NCBI GenBank assembly: GCA_947175805.1 | Contig: CAMWOF010000206.1 | Coordinates: 1-5,108 of the forward strand | Direction: 5' to 3' | DNA from: an uncultured Clostridiaceae bacterium | Lineage (GTDB): Bacteria; Bacillota; Clostridia; Lachnospirales; Lachnospiraceae | Length of the DNA: 5,108 nucleotides | Shown here: piece by piece, positions 1 through 5,072 of the stretch | Layout of the letters: each line of letters opens with the position of its first letter | How positions within the stretch are numbered: position 1 is the first letter of the stretch | Translations under genes and position numbers: made by a program | The notes under the pieces: generated by a model | Database searches by the model: none | Seen by the model: only the letters and a program-made list of their open reading frames with translations | Told to the model about the DNA's origin: nothing

Positions 1-25
1 ATATTTTATCAAGCAATTGTGAAAT

Positions 26-54
26 TTGTCAATATTTGTCGTTGACCATATTAT
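26..54 (+). promoter_or_regulatory. Sigma-70-type promoter upstream of small membrane ORF
   Basis: A -35 box TTGTCA (26-31) and a -10 box TATTAT (49-54) are separated by exactly 17 bases. Each box differs from consensus at one position. Transcription would start near base 61 and give a leader of about 74 bases before the TTG codon at 135. The -35 area also holds the direct repeat TTTGTC at 25-30 and 35-40, and an inverted pair GTCAA/TTGAC, which could be a regulator site. The call rests on sequence match alone. Confidence 0.5.
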
Positions 55-134
55 ATTAACTAACCAGTACAGCATTGCATTAATTTCGAAGTAATAAGTG
101 CCTAAATTTTTCATCAGGACAAGGTGACAACACT

Positions 135-344
135 TTGACTACGACAATGCGGTACAAATGCAAAAGACAGATGTATATTACTCGAAAGTTACTACAATGC
201 TATACTAGAGACCGAAAAGGGCTTCATATCAGGATACTGCTTCACATGTTGTCCAAATGGTTCAAAACACTTATTCTGACGCTAGCAGCTTCTGCAGTTT
301 CTACCTTCCTCTTGGCAGGTATTTTCATACTTTCCTCGAACTAG
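135..344 (+). CDS. Possible small single-pass membrane protein, 69 aa, function unknown
   Basis: The frame opens with TTG at 135, preceded at 8 bases by AAGGTGA (121-127), whose AGGTGA part matches the Shine-Dalgarno complement. An internal ATG at 147 is the alternative start but has no comparable ribosome binding site. The first 41 residues are strongly basic (many Lys and Arg, one Asp) and contain two Cys. Residues about 43-66 form one hydrophobic segment (around LTLAASAVSTFLLAGIFIL), and the protein ends three residues later. That resembles a tail-anchored or small cationic membrane peptide. It could equally be the first membrane segment of a truncated receptor or transporter gene, or a chance frame. 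I recognise no family. Support comes from the upstream promoter, the ribosome binding site and a plausible membrane segment; the next gene, on the opposite strand, gives no functional hint. Confidence 0.33.
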   Translation: MTTTMRYKCKRQMYITRKLLQCYTRDRKGLHIRILLHMLSKWFKTLILTLAASAVSTFLLAGIFILSSN

Positions 345-345
345 C

Positions 346-377
346 AGTTGGATAGGCTCAACTTGAGCGATGCGCTC
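346..377 (+). repeat. Overlapping, mutually exclusive inverted repeats
   Basis: Three symmetric pairs share bases: AGTTG (346-350) with CAACT (359-363), GCTCAA (356-361) with TTGAGC (363-368), and GAGCG (365-369) with CGCTC (373-377). GAGC at 365-368 can pair either upstream or downstream, so in RNA only one stem could form at a time. The location is just after the stop of the small membrane ORF, but there is no T-run after the last arm, so it is not a standard terminator. Confidence 0.4.
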
Positions 378-498
378 CTAGACAGCATCCCTCTTGCTAA
401 GGTGTCATGTATTATATATGAACTGCCTTTGGTTTCTTTCACACCATGATTCTCCTTTCGGAGTCCTATTAGTGTCCAACTTTATGTCCGCACCCTTG

Positions 499-511
499 AC
501 GTATAATACGT
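499..511. repeat. Perfect 13-base palindrome containing TATAAT
   Basis: ACGTATAATACGT is a perfect inverted repeat around a central A, and contains a consensus -10 hexamer at 502-507. It could be an operator placed over a -10 box. No good -35 lies 16-18 bases upstream (the nearest match is TTTATG, with a 15-base spacer), so promoter activity is uncertain. TTGACG at 496-501 overlaps it and has only a weak -10 partner (TAATTT at 521-526, 19-base spacer). Confidence 0.35.
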
Positions 512-604
512 TTCCCAAATTAATTTTATAGAAATAGACATAGTCCATAGCCATTTGGTAGAATCAAATTACCACATAGAATCTTACTAAAGGAGTCTAA
601 AACC

Positions 605-709
605 ATGCCTGTTTTTTATGAAATTTATTATGCATCACAGGTCAATCTTATTTTGCCTAAATCGTGTAGGCATCTACAATGGCTTCACCATTTAACTTAT
701 AATGAATGA
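605..709 (+). CDS. Possible 34-aa peptide antisense to the helicase 3' end
   Basis: A strong ribosome binding site AAAGGAG (589-595) sits 9 bases before ATG at 605. The frame runs 34 codons to TGA at 707-709, beginning MPVFYEIYY. Its last 53 bases overlap the minus-strand helicase gene in antisense, including that gene's stop codon. I see no signal peptide, membrane segment or known motif. The only support is the ribosome binding site, and AT-rich DNA makes such sites by chance, so this is a weak call. Confidence 0.18.
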   Translation: MPVFYEIYYASQVNLILPKSCRHLQWLHHLTYNE

Positions 710-3233
710 GTAACTTTTGTATCTCATCAGCATCTTTTGCTATGTTTTTATCACTTGCTATACTTTTAGCAAAAGATTTAACGGTAGCCTTAAATTCTTC
801 CAGCAACTCTTCTGTCATGATTCGCATACGAGGATCGGGAGATGCGGCGGCATCAAACTTAGTTGCTCGATGTATGATTATAGGATAACAGCTATAATCA
901 TTCCCCGCATACAAATTTTCAAACCATCGTATCGAGCTTAGTAGCTGTGAACAATCAGATTTAGAAATTGTCGCTATGTCAGGCTTTACTCCATTTTTAC
1001 ATTCAATGACAAGATATTTCAAATCGCCAATAGCCCATAAGTTGTCAGGACTTCCAGGAAGTCCTTCTTTTTCAGGACGAGACGAATGCACACCAATTAT
1101 AGAAGCGACATTTTTTATAGCGTCCTCAAAAGAATTAGCAGAGTTTTCTATAAAAATTAAATCATCTAACACTGAGTCGACATATATCATATAGCTATTT
1201 AAATCGTTAAAATGGTCACTTATAAACTTAACAACATTTGAACCTTGTTTATCAGAAAAATTGCTTAATTTACTATCTTGAACTCCATTAAGAGGCTTTA
1301 ATATGGACGGGTTTAATTTTCGGCCAGCCAAAAGAAGTTCTTGTGCTTGAACTGGGTTGGTGAAATTTTTGTATTCAGCCATCTGTTGCATGAGAAATCC
1401 TTTGGCTTTATCATCAAGTGTTGCATTTTGATTTTTCTCTTTCTCAAGAATATTAAATGCTTCATCATATTGTTCAATATATGCTCTTTCAAAAGCCTCA
1501 CGAGTGGCAACTACAGTACAATCAATATTGGCAGATTTATCATATTTTACAGAAGATAATGCGCCTTTACTGGTGGATACCCAGTCTGGATTTCGTTTGA
1601 GAACATAATCCGCAAGCCCAAACACCTCTTTAATAGTAGGGGCGTCATTGGAATCCATCAGCTGCCCCCATAATTGTTTGGATATACTGTATTGCTCGAA
1701 GGTAGCTCTGCTAAAAAACTTATCGCCAGCTTGGTTTACTAAAACATTAGCTAATTTGCTACCCATCAACACAACCACGCAATAATCATTATTTGATCGT
1801 ACCCCACGTCCCATTCCCTGCTCAATCTTCTGAATAAGCTCACGACAAATACGCCTGTCATTTGGGTTTATATTGTGAACTGCAATATCATATTCACTTC
1901 GCATGGTTGGTAGCCCATCAATAACCAGAAAACGACAAGCGTCTTCTGGCAGGTCAACACCATCATACTTATTGATTAAAATAGTTATCCCCTTGAATAA
2001 ACCTTGCTTAAGCGATTGTATTCCACTCTCAATATTGTTATCACGAGATGAAAGTGTTTGGATGGGAACTTGTCCCTCTAAATCTGTCCAAAATAATGAC
2101 TGTTCAAATGATGGAACAATTATCACAACATTGTATTGTAAAGCAATTTTCGCAAGCTCATTTTTAACACTAGCATCATCCAGAGAAGTGTTTAAGTGTT
2201 TTGGAAAAAGAATAAGTCTCTCTCCTATATCATTTGCTTTTTCTGGTGTGATAATATTTGAGATATCATTCTCTTTGAGCCCCATTGTTGAAACAAACAC
2301 ACTATCATCCGACAATGTGGCACTCATGAATATTCGCCTCTCGGCTTGTTCAAAACTTGCAATTTTTGAGATTGGTATGCTTTTAGGAGTGATTTCGATG
2401 CTATATGCGGTAAGGACACAATTACAGGTCAGCCAGCTATCAGTCAATAATGGTAGGTTAAATAGTCCAATATTTTTAATGCGGTCATCAGAAGACGCAG
2501 CAGCCAATAAAAATCGACGAATATCTTCGCAATTTTTTTGCCAAATCCAAAAGGGAATCAGTTCATTACTGCTTGAATCATGGTTTACTGTAATATTGTA
2601 GAATGTTTGGCTATTTTTTAGCTCTTGGTATTGGCTAAAAATCTCAACAATTTGAGAATAAACAGTACAGCTGGAATCGATTCGTATGGTATATTGTTGT
2701 TCGATGACATTCATGCAGGCATGGACATCATCAATAATAATGCTACCAATTTGTACATTACCACCATTTGGTCGTAAACCAAAAACACTTCTCCCATTTA
2801 CAAGTTTATGAATATTCGTAATAAGAATTGCTTTTCCAGTCGTGAAGAAAAAATCTTCTTCCCCTTTTTTAACACAAATTCCGGATGCATCGTATTGATC
2901 ATATGCAACCTGTATACCAAGTTTCTTAGCTTCTGAACAAACCTGAGAAACTAAGTAATTATCTGGCACAACATATACTGCTGGACCCTTACTTTCATTT
3001 AAGCAACTCTGTAGAATAGTCAGTCCCACGGTAGTTTTACCACTGCCAGTATTCATTTTAATAATAAGGTTCTTTTCATTGCGTCTATCAAACCACTGCT
3101 TCCAAACTTCTGTCTGTACATCACGAGGATAACCATAGTTTTTATCCTTATTTGGAAGGGCCATAAAAATATCACGCGGTTCAATAGATGCCCGATCTGC
3201 TGAAGATACCAATTTAGAAAAATCTATAGCCAT
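657..3233 (-). CDS. XPD/DinG-like superfamily 2 helicase with C-terminal PD-(D/E)XK-type nuclease domain
   Basis: A predicted ATP-driven DNA helicase fused to a nuclease, 858 residues. The start is taken as ATG at 3233-3231, which has GGAGG 8 bases upstream. A TTG five codons earlier overlaps that GGAGG and is unlikely. Motor motifs in order: a Q-motif-like segment (33-44), Walker A NTGSGKTT (61-68), motif Ia (86-97), Walker B DDVH (168-171), motif III SATL (304-307), motif IV (369-379), motif V NKYDGVDLPEDACR (421-434) and motif VI QGMGRGVR (472-479). Motifs V and VI resemble Helicase_C_2 of the XPD/DinG group. No four-cysteine iron-sulfur cluster is evident between motifs Ia and II. About 130 residues separate motifs II and III, enough for an arch-like insert. 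Residues 480-690 are unassigned. The C-terminus shows a nuclease pattern: helix Glu703, Asp730, Glu744-Cys-Lys746, then ISKSD and Gln763. By inference it is a cytoplasmic defence enzyme. It stands alone, divergent from hsdM. It is not a typical HsdR, which carries its nuclease at the N-terminus. Confidence 0.88.
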   Translation of the reverse strand: MAIDFSKLVSSADRASIEPRDIFMALPNKDKNYGYPRDVQTEVWKQWFDRRNEKNLIIKMNTGSGKTTVGLTILQSCLNESKGPAVYVVPDNYLVSQVCSEAKKLGIQVAYDQYDASGICVKKGEEDFFFTTGKAILITNIHKLVNGRSVFGLRPNGGNVQIGSIIIDDVHACMNVIEQQYTIRIDSSCTVYSQIVEIFSQYQELKNSQTFYNITVNHDSSSNELIPFWIWQKNCEDIRRFLLAAASSDDRIKNIGLFNLPLLTDSWLTCNCVLTAYSIEITPKSIPISKIASFEQAERRIFMSATLSDDSVFVSTMGLKENDISNIITPEKANDIGERLILFPKHLNTSLDDASVKNELAKIALQYNVVIIVPSFEQSLFWTDLEGQVPIQTLSSRDNNIESGIQSLKQGLFKGITILINKYDGVDLPEDACRFLVIDGLPTMRSEYDIAVHNINPNDRRICRELIQKIEQGMGRGVRSNNDYCVVVLMGSKLANVLVNQAGDKFFSRATFEQYSISKQLWGQLMDSNDAPTIKEVFGLADYVLKRNPDWVSTSKGALSSVKYDKSANIDCTVVATREAFERAYIEQYDEAFNILEKEKNQNATLDDKAKGFLMQQMAEYKNFTNPVQAQELLLAGRKLNPSILKPLNGVQDSKLSNFSDKQGSNVVKFISDHFNDLNSYMIYVDSVLDDLIFIENSANSFEDAIKNVASIIGVHSSRPEKEGLPGSPDNLWAIGDLKYLVIECKNGVKPDIATISKSDCSQLLSSIRWFENLYAGNDYSCYPIIIHRATKFDAAASPDPRMRIMTEELLEEFKATVKSFAKSIASDKNIAKDADEIQKLLIHYKLNGEAIVDAYTI

Positions 3234-3241
3234 CTTAATTG

Positions 3242-3246
3242 CCTCC
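3242..3246 (-). promoter_or_regulatory. Ribosome binding site that decides the helicase start
   Basis: GGAGG on the minus strand lies 8 bases before ATG at 3233-3231, an ideal spacing. The longer frame would start at TTG (3248-3246), whose last base is the first base of this GGAGG, and nothing like a ribosome binding site lies upstream of that TTG. The shorter 858-residue product is therefore preferred. Confidence 0.85.
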
Positions 3247-3297
3247 AATCTTTGTTATAATAACCCGATTATTTGAAACATTCAGTCCTGAAAATTA

Positions 3298-3315
3298 ATA
3301 ATAATCTGTTATTAT
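3298..3315. repeat. Inverted repeat over the helicase -10 box: candidate operator
   Basis: ATAATAA (3298-3304), spacer TCTG, then TTATTAT (3309-3315): the 7-base arms are perfect. One arm contains the -10 hexamer and the other lies in the promoter spacer, so a dimeric repressor bound here would block transcription. The low complexity of the arms means chance symmetry is possible. Confidence 0.4.
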
Positions 3316-3326
3316 ATATTAGTCAA
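3298..3326 (-). promoter_or_regulatory. Sigma-70-type promoter of the helicase-nuclease gene
   Basis: Read on the minus strand, TTGACT (3326-3321) and TATTAT (3303-3298) are separated by exactly 17 bases, each one mismatch from consensus. Transcription would begin near 3291 and give a leader of roughly 58 bases before the ATG at 3233. The helicase therefore appears to be transcribed independently of the type I genes. Confidence 0.65.
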
Positions 3327-3453
3327 TATTCCAAAAGAACAGAAAACATATAATTTTATTTTGCGTTGAGTTTAAAGTATTACATTACTCTGCCGCCTCT
3401 ACACAAGCATAAAATTAGGCATTAAAACCTATTATTGGTAAAACGAAAACACA

Positions 3454-3469
3454 TTTCACATATATGAAA
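3454..3469. repeat. Near-perfect 16-base palindrome
   Basis: TTTCACATATATGAAA is symmetric except for one base pair (TTTCA and TGAAA arms flanking an ATAT centre). This is the size and form of a dimeric regulator site. It lies between the two divergent genes, far from either assigned promoter, so its role is unknown. Confidence 0.35.
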
Positions 3470-3473
3470 ATAA

Positions 3474-3500
3474 CCCTTGTAAAACTGCAGTTTTATAGGG
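3474..3500. repeat. Long imperfect palindrome with 14-base perfect core
   Basis: The core AAAACTGCAGTTTT (3481-3494) is a perfect palindrome. Outside it the symmetry continues through TGT/ATA (one G-T pair) and then CCC (3474-3476) with GGG (3498-3500), leaving one unpaired T at 3477. No T-run follows on the plus strand, so it is not a standard intrinsic terminator. The perfect centre favours a protein-bound DNA site or a recombination or mobile-element end over a folded RNA loop. Confidence 0.55.
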
Positions 3501-3510
3501 ATTATAGGAC

Positions 3511-3529
3511 GTCCACTTAACTTGTGGGC
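3511..3529 (+). repeat. Stem-loop downstream of the palindrome
   Basis: GTCCAC (3511-3516) can pair with GTGGGC (3524-3529) over a 7-base loop, with one G-U pair. It overlaps the perfect 8-base palindrome GGACGTCC (3507-3514). With the palindrome just upstream, this makes the most structured and most GC-rich spot of the intergenic region. Confidence 0.35.
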
Positions 3530-3547
3530 ATGGTGAGAGTATAGACC

Positions 3548-3576
3548 AGCTATATCAAAATAGCAAAAAGCTATAT
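3548..3576. repeat. Paired AGCTATAT direct repeats 21 bases apart
   Basis: AGCTATAT occurs at 3548-3555 and 3569-3576, a start-to-start spacing of 21 bases, about two turns of DNA, which places both copies on one face. Between them, TAGC (3561-3564) can pair with GCTA of either copy. The pair sits about 53 bases upstream of the hsdM -10 element, a suitable place for a regulator site. Confidence 0.35.
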
Positions 3577-3628
3577 TTCCATTCTATATACAGCGGTTCA
3601 GATTTACCTTTCTTGAATTTTCTTTTTA

Positions 3629-3637
3629 TGTTAAAAT
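3629..3637 (+). promoter_or_regulatory. Extended -10 promoter candidate for hsdM
   Basis: TG at 3629-3630, one base, then TAAAAT (3632-3637) forms an extended -10 element. The nearest -35-like sequence, TTGAAT (3613-3618), is only 13 bases away and so does not fit. An extended -10 can work without it. The start would lie near 3644 and leave a leader of about 75 bases. Confidence 0.4.
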
Positions 3638-3719
3638 AAGAACTAATAATTTCTGATTTGAAAATAAAGTAGAATTACATAAATTAAGAAAAAATGATAA
3701 AAGTACTGAGGAGTATAAA

Positions 3720-5072
3720 ATGTTTGATGCAAAAAAAGAACAGGAAAGAGATGAATTACATAGAGCAATTTGGTCTATCGCTGATGATTTGAGAGGAAGT
3801 GTTGATGGTTGGGATTTCAAGTCTTATGTACTTGGAATTATGTTCTATCGGTATATTTCTGAAAATCTGACAAGCTATATCAATGATGGAGAAGTGAAAG
3901 CGGGAAATACAGATTTTGACTATACACTCCTTTCTGATGAGGATGCAGAGGAAGCCAGAGCTGACCTTGTTAGGACAAAAGGGTTCTTTATCCTTCCGTC
4001 TGAACTTTTCGGGAATGTCAGAAAGAAAGCGAAAGAAAATGAAAACTTAAACATGACTTTGGAAAAAGCATTTCGGAATATTGAAGACTCTGCAAAGGGT
4101 AGTGAAAGTGAAGATGACTTTGCAGGTCTGTTTGATGATATAGATGTAAACAGTAACAAGCTGGGCGGAACAGTTGCGAAAAGAAATGAAAAGTTAGTAA
4201 AGCTCCTTGATGGAATCGGAGAAATGAAGCTGGGAGATTACAAGGAAAATACAATAGATGCCTTTGGAGATGCCTATGAATATTTAATGAGTATGTATGC
4301 GTCTAATGCTGGCAAATCCGGAGGTGAGTTCTTTACTCCGCAGGAGGTATCTGATCTGCTTACGAGAATTGCAGTCAGTGGTAAGACAGAAGTAAACAAG
4401 GTCTATGATCCGGCTTGCGGTTCTGGTTCTCTTCTTTTAAAAGCCGCCAAAATCTTGGGTAAGGATAAAGTCCGTCAGGGATTTTATGGTCAGGAGATAA
4501 ATCTCACAACATATAACCTTTGTCGAATCAACATGTTTTTGCATGATATTGACTATGATAAGTTTGACATAGCACATGAGGACACACTTGTGTCTCCGCA
4601 ACATTGGGACGATGAACCATTTGAAGCTATTGTCAGCAATCCTCCTTATAGCATTAAGTGGGAGGGGGATGATAATCCAATTTTGATTAATGATCCAAGA
4701 TTTTCACCGGCAGGAGTGCTTGCACCAAAATCAAAAGCCGATTTGGCATTTATTATGCATTCTCTCGCATGGCTTGCTACAAATGGAACAGCAGCTATTG
4801 TATGTTTTCCCGGTATTATGTATCGTGGCGGTGCAGAAAAGAAGATACGTAAGTATTTGATAGATAATAACTTTGTCGATACGGTTATTCAGTTGCCAAG
4901 TAATCTGTTCTTTGGTACTTCTATTGCGACTTGCATTATGGTACTTAGAAAAGCAAAAACAGAGAATAAGACGCTTTTTATAGATGCCACAAAAGAGTGC
5001 GTTAAAATTACAAATAACAATAAATTAACGGATGAGAATATTCAGAAAATACTCAGTACATATGATTCTTAA
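3720..5072 (+). CDS. hsdM: Type I restriction-modification methyltransferase subunit HsdM, C-terminally truncated
   Basis: HsdM transfers a methyl group from S-adenosylmethionine to adenine N6 in the site chosen by HsdS, and joins HsdR in the restriction complex. ATG at 3720 follows GAGGAG (3708-3713) by 6 bases. Residues about 8-165 form the helical HsdM N-terminal domain (IWSIADDLRG, FKSYVLGIMFYRYIS). The N6-adenine methylase domain follows, with GGEFFTP (201-207), the cofactor motif DPACGSGSLL (230-239) and catalytic NPPY (307-310). All catalytic motifs are intact. The family, especially the EcoR124I-like group, usually runs to about 500-530 residues, but this frame ends at 450, just after NNNKLTDENIQKIL. 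The codons after the TAA still read as family-like C-terminus, so the stop looks like a mutation. The missing end is helical and, in known complexes, helps contact HsdS, so methylation may be impaired. Partner genes would lie beyond the window. Confidence 0.93.
   Translation: MFDAKKEQERDELHRAIWSIADDLRGSVDGWDFKSYVLGIMFYRYISENLTSYINDGEVKAGNTDFDYTLLSDEDAEEARADLVRTKGFFILPSELFGNVRKKAKENENLNMTLEKAFRNIEDSAKGSESEDDFAGLFDDIDVNSNKLGGTVAKRNEKLVKLLDGIGEMKLGDYKENTIDAFGDAYEYLMSMYASNAGKSGGEFFTPQEVSDLLTRIAVSGKTEVNKVYDPACGSGSLLLKAAKILGKDKVRQGFYGQEINLTTYNLCRINMFLHDIDYDKFDIAHEDTLVSPQHWDDEPFEAIVSNPPYSIKWEGDDNPILINDPRFSPAGVLAPKSKADLAFIMHSLAWLATNGTAAIVCFPGIMYRGGAEKKIRKYLIDNNFVDTVIQLPSNLFFGTSIATCIMVLRKAKTENKTLFIDATKECVKITNNNKLTDENIQKILSTYDS

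Larger units (their letters stand above)
345..604. other. Intergenic stretch without a convincing gene; several inverted repeats
   Basis: No long frame on either strand is credible here. The stretch holds overlapping inverted repeats at 346-377, a small hairpin with CTCC/GGAG arms at 452-463, a perfect 13-base palindrome at 499-511, and a TGGTA/TACCA pair at 556-574. On the minus strand, AAAGGAG followed by ATG (447-445) looks like a gene start but runs into a stop at the third codon. No recognisable intrinsic terminator for either neighbour is visible. Confidence 0.6.
3234..3719. other. Divergent intergenic region between helicase and hsdM
   Basis: This 486-base gap carries the promoters of both divergent genes and no convincing reading frame. 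From left to right it holds the helicase ribosome binding site, an 11-base palindrome GTTATAATAAC (3254-3264) in the helicase leader, the helicase promoter with an overlapping inverted repeat, and a plain AT-rich segment (3330-3450). Next comes a cluster of palindromes (3454-3529), paired AGCTATAT repeats (3548-3576), then the hsdM promoter and ribosome binding site. It is long for a gap between two bacterial genes and may hold an unrecognised RNA, a recombination site or remnants of a lost gene. Confidence 0.6.

Noticed and set aside
608..641. CCTGT/ACAGG pair as a helicase terminator
   Set aside because: The arms are only 5 bases with a 24-base loop, and no T-run follows on the minus strand.
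1903..2601. Plus-strand open frame of 232 codons inside the helicase gene
   Set aside because: It lies fully antisense to well-conserved helicase motifs, has no ribosome binding site or family likeness, and its open frame is explained by the codon use of the minus-strand gene.
3474..3500. Palindrome read as an intrinsic terminator
   Set aside because: No T-run follows on the plus strand, the core has no loop, and neither flanking gene is transcribed toward it.
3508..3639. Plus-strand open stretch translating as DVHLTCGHGE and onwards to a TAA
   Set aside because: It has no start codon with a ribosome binding site and matches no family I know. It may be a gene remnant, but cannot be supported.
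3694..3720. ATG at 3694 as an alternative hsdM start
   Set aside because: It is out of frame with hsdM and has no ribosome binding site. ATG at 3720 has GAGGAG at 6 bases.
3626..3820. Minus-strand 64-codon frame across the hsdM start
   Set aside because: It overlaps the hsdM start in antisense, has no ribosome binding site and shows no recognisable motif.
3920..4254. Two minus-strand open frames within hsdM
   Set aside because: They are antisense to a clear HsdM coding region, and their Phe/Ser-rich composition is the usual shadow of an acidic, Lys-rich gene.
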